Assembly: GCA_030838245.1 (NCBI GenBank)
Contig: JAUTXB010000219.1
Span: forward strand, 1-14,127
DNA length: 14,127 nucleotides
Direction of reading: 5' to 3'
Source: Acidimicrobiaceae bacterium
GTDB lineage: Bacteria > Actinomycetota > Acidimicrobiia > Acidimicrobiales > RAAP-2
Shown here: positions 13,048-14,127 of the stretch, piece after piece
Layout of the letters: the number at the start of each line of letters is the position of its first letter
How positions within the stretch are numbered: the first letter of the stretch is position 1
The notes under the pieces: model-generated
Told to the model about the DNA's origin: nothing
Seen by the model: the letters and a program-made list of their open reading frames with translations, nothing else
The model's database searches: none
Program-made: the position numbers and the translations under genes

Positions 13048-14127
13048 GCGGCGACCCGTTGCAGCACCCCACGTTCTCTGCCGGGAAGGACAGGTTCCGG
13101 GCCTTGTTCGAGCACGTCGACGACGTGGCCGTGGTGGTGGGAGTGGACGGTCGGTTGGTCTACGTCAGCCCCTCAGCGCAGCAACTATTGGGGTACGACC
13201 CGAGCGGTGCCATCGGCACGGACGTCTTCCAGCTGATCGACGAGGACGACCGTGGCGCCATGCGGGCATCGTTCGGCGATCTGGTGGCCGGGCGCCGGCT
13301 GTCGGTCGCGCTCGAGATGCGGGCCGTCACTGCTGACGGGTCCCCGATCGACGTCGAGGTGGTGGCGTCGGGGCCCAACGAATCGGTCGGCGGCATCGTG
13401 GTCAACGTCCGCGACGTCACCGTGCGAAAGCGGATCGAGCGGGAGGCACAAGAGGTCAGGTCGCGGTACGCCACCATCATGGAGTCCTTGGTCGACGGCA
13501 TCATGATGGTCGATGCCGACGGGGTGATCGTCGCCGTCAACAACGCGCTGGTGGAGCTGTTCAACGCGTCGAAGACCTGGATCCTGGGACGGAAGCTCGA
13601 AGAGGTCCTTCACCTGGGCCGGGAGGCGGGTTGGTATCCCGTTGACTCCGACGAGCAGGAGGTGCCCTTCGAGGAGTATCCAGTGCTGCAAAGCCTGGCC
13701 ACCGGGGAACGCTGCTTCGGCTTCGTGCACGGGATCCACCGACCCGACGGCCCGATGGTGTGGTTGCGGGTCAACTCGCAGGGCATCGGGGGAGAGGACG
13801 GGCTACCACGCATCGGTGCGGTCGCCTCGTTCAGCGACATCACCGAGGCGCGCAATGCCGGGCGGGCCCTGCGAGAGGAGCAGCAGTTCCTCCAGGTCCT
13901 ACTGGACAACCTGGAAGAGGGCATCGTCGCCTGCGACGAGAACGGACAGGTCACCCTGGTCAACCCGGCCGCGCAGCAGATGTTCGGCTTCACGGCCGAG
14001 ACCGACCCCACCGGGAGCCAGCCGACCGGCGTGTGGCTCCGGGGGAGGGACGGATCGCCTATGTCCCCCGAGGAGAACCCCTTGCTCCGGGCGCTGGCCG
14101 GTGAACGACTGCGCGAGTCCGAGCTGG
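13044..14127 (+). CDS. Multi-PAS-domain sensor protein (3' partial)
   Basis: The frame is open from ATG 13044 to the window end (361 codons, no stop). I see three PAS domains. PAS1 is residues ~17-130 (FRALFEHVDDVAVVVGVDGRLVYVSPSAQQLLGY ... VVNVRDVTVRKRIE). PAS2 is ~141-270 (TIMESLVDGIMMVDADG ... ASFSDITEAR). PAS3 begins ~283 (VLLDNLEEGIVACDENGQVTLVNPAAQQMFGF) and is cut off. The segments between them look like the usual helical linkers. The output domain (histidine kinase, GGDEF/EAL or phosphatase) lies beyond the window and cannot be told. No N-terminal membrane segment is present, so it is probably cytosolic. The start overlaps the patA stop (ATGA), with GAGG 7 nt upstream, which implies translational coupling. 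In mycobacteria the next gene here would be the mannosyltransferase pimA. Confidence 0.88.
   Translation, partial: MSGDPLQHPTFSAGKDRFRALFEHVDDVAVVVGVDGRLVYVSPSAQQLLGYDPSGAIGTDVFQLIDEDDRGAMRASFGDLVAGRRLSVALEMRAVTADGSPIDVEVVASGPNESVGGIVVNVRDVTVRKRIEREAQEVRSRYATIMESLVDGIMMVDADGVIVAVNNALVELFNASKTWILGRKLEEVLHLGREAGWYPVDSDEQEVPFEEYPVLQSLATGERCFGFVHGIHRPDGPMVWLRVNSQGIGGEDGLPRIGAVASFSDITEARNAGRALREEQQFLQVLLDNLEEGIVACDENGQVTLVNPAAQQMFGFTAETDPTGSQPTGVWLRGRDGSPMSPEENPLLRALAGERLRESEL

Overview
The window looks like chromosomal core DNA from a high-GC actinobacterium. The evidence is gene content: an F420:NADPH oxidoreductase, a mycothiol ligase (MshC), an InhA-type enoyl reductase, a phosphatidylinositol-phosphate synthase, a PatA-type acyltransferase and an MMPL transporter. 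These combine only in Actinobacteria. GTG/TTG starts and 4-nt stop/start overlaps are common. An Acidimicrobiia-like member is my best guess, because the proteins resemble mycobacterial ones but are clearly divergent; this rests on family knowledge, not on a search.

Layout. 1-612 (+): 5'-truncated LON-substrate-binding-domain protein. 676-1896 (-): a two-gene unit, InhA/FabI-like reductase followed by a ketosteroid-isomerase-like NTF2-fold protein. 1897-2054: divergent intergenic region with three tandem ~23-24 bp repeats. 2055-6523 (+): probable operon npdG, mshC, thrS and a HIT-family Ap4A phosphorylase. 6592-11119 (-): an EF-G-like GTPase and an MMPL/RND transporter, each with its own leader. 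11120-11325: divergent control region with a palindrome. 11326-14127 (+): pgsA-type PIP synthase, PatA-like acyltransferase and a PAS-domain sensor that runs off the window.

How the genes fit. thrS, HIT, pgsA and patA are neighbours in mycobacteria (thrS-HIT-pgsA1-patA-pimA). Here that order is split by the leftward EF-G-like/MMPL pair, and a multi-PAS sensor overlaps patA where pimA would be expected. Inositol links MshC (mycothiol) with PgsA/PatA (PI and PI-mannosides). ThrRS can make Ap4A as a side product, and the overlapping HIT gene would remove it.

Most notable. The transporter lacks the TM10 Asp of the MMPL proton relay (Val instead). The EF-G-like protein has non-canonical G3 and G4 motifs but keeps the domain IV tip. 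The enoyl reductase carries Ala at two inhibitor-determining positions and has a short substrate loop. PgsA has an Arg-rich tail. No RNA genes, insertion sequences or CRISPR arrays were seen. I did not find a clear-cut novel defence or biosynthetic system; the EF-G-like/MMPL pair is the best candidate for an uncharacterised module.
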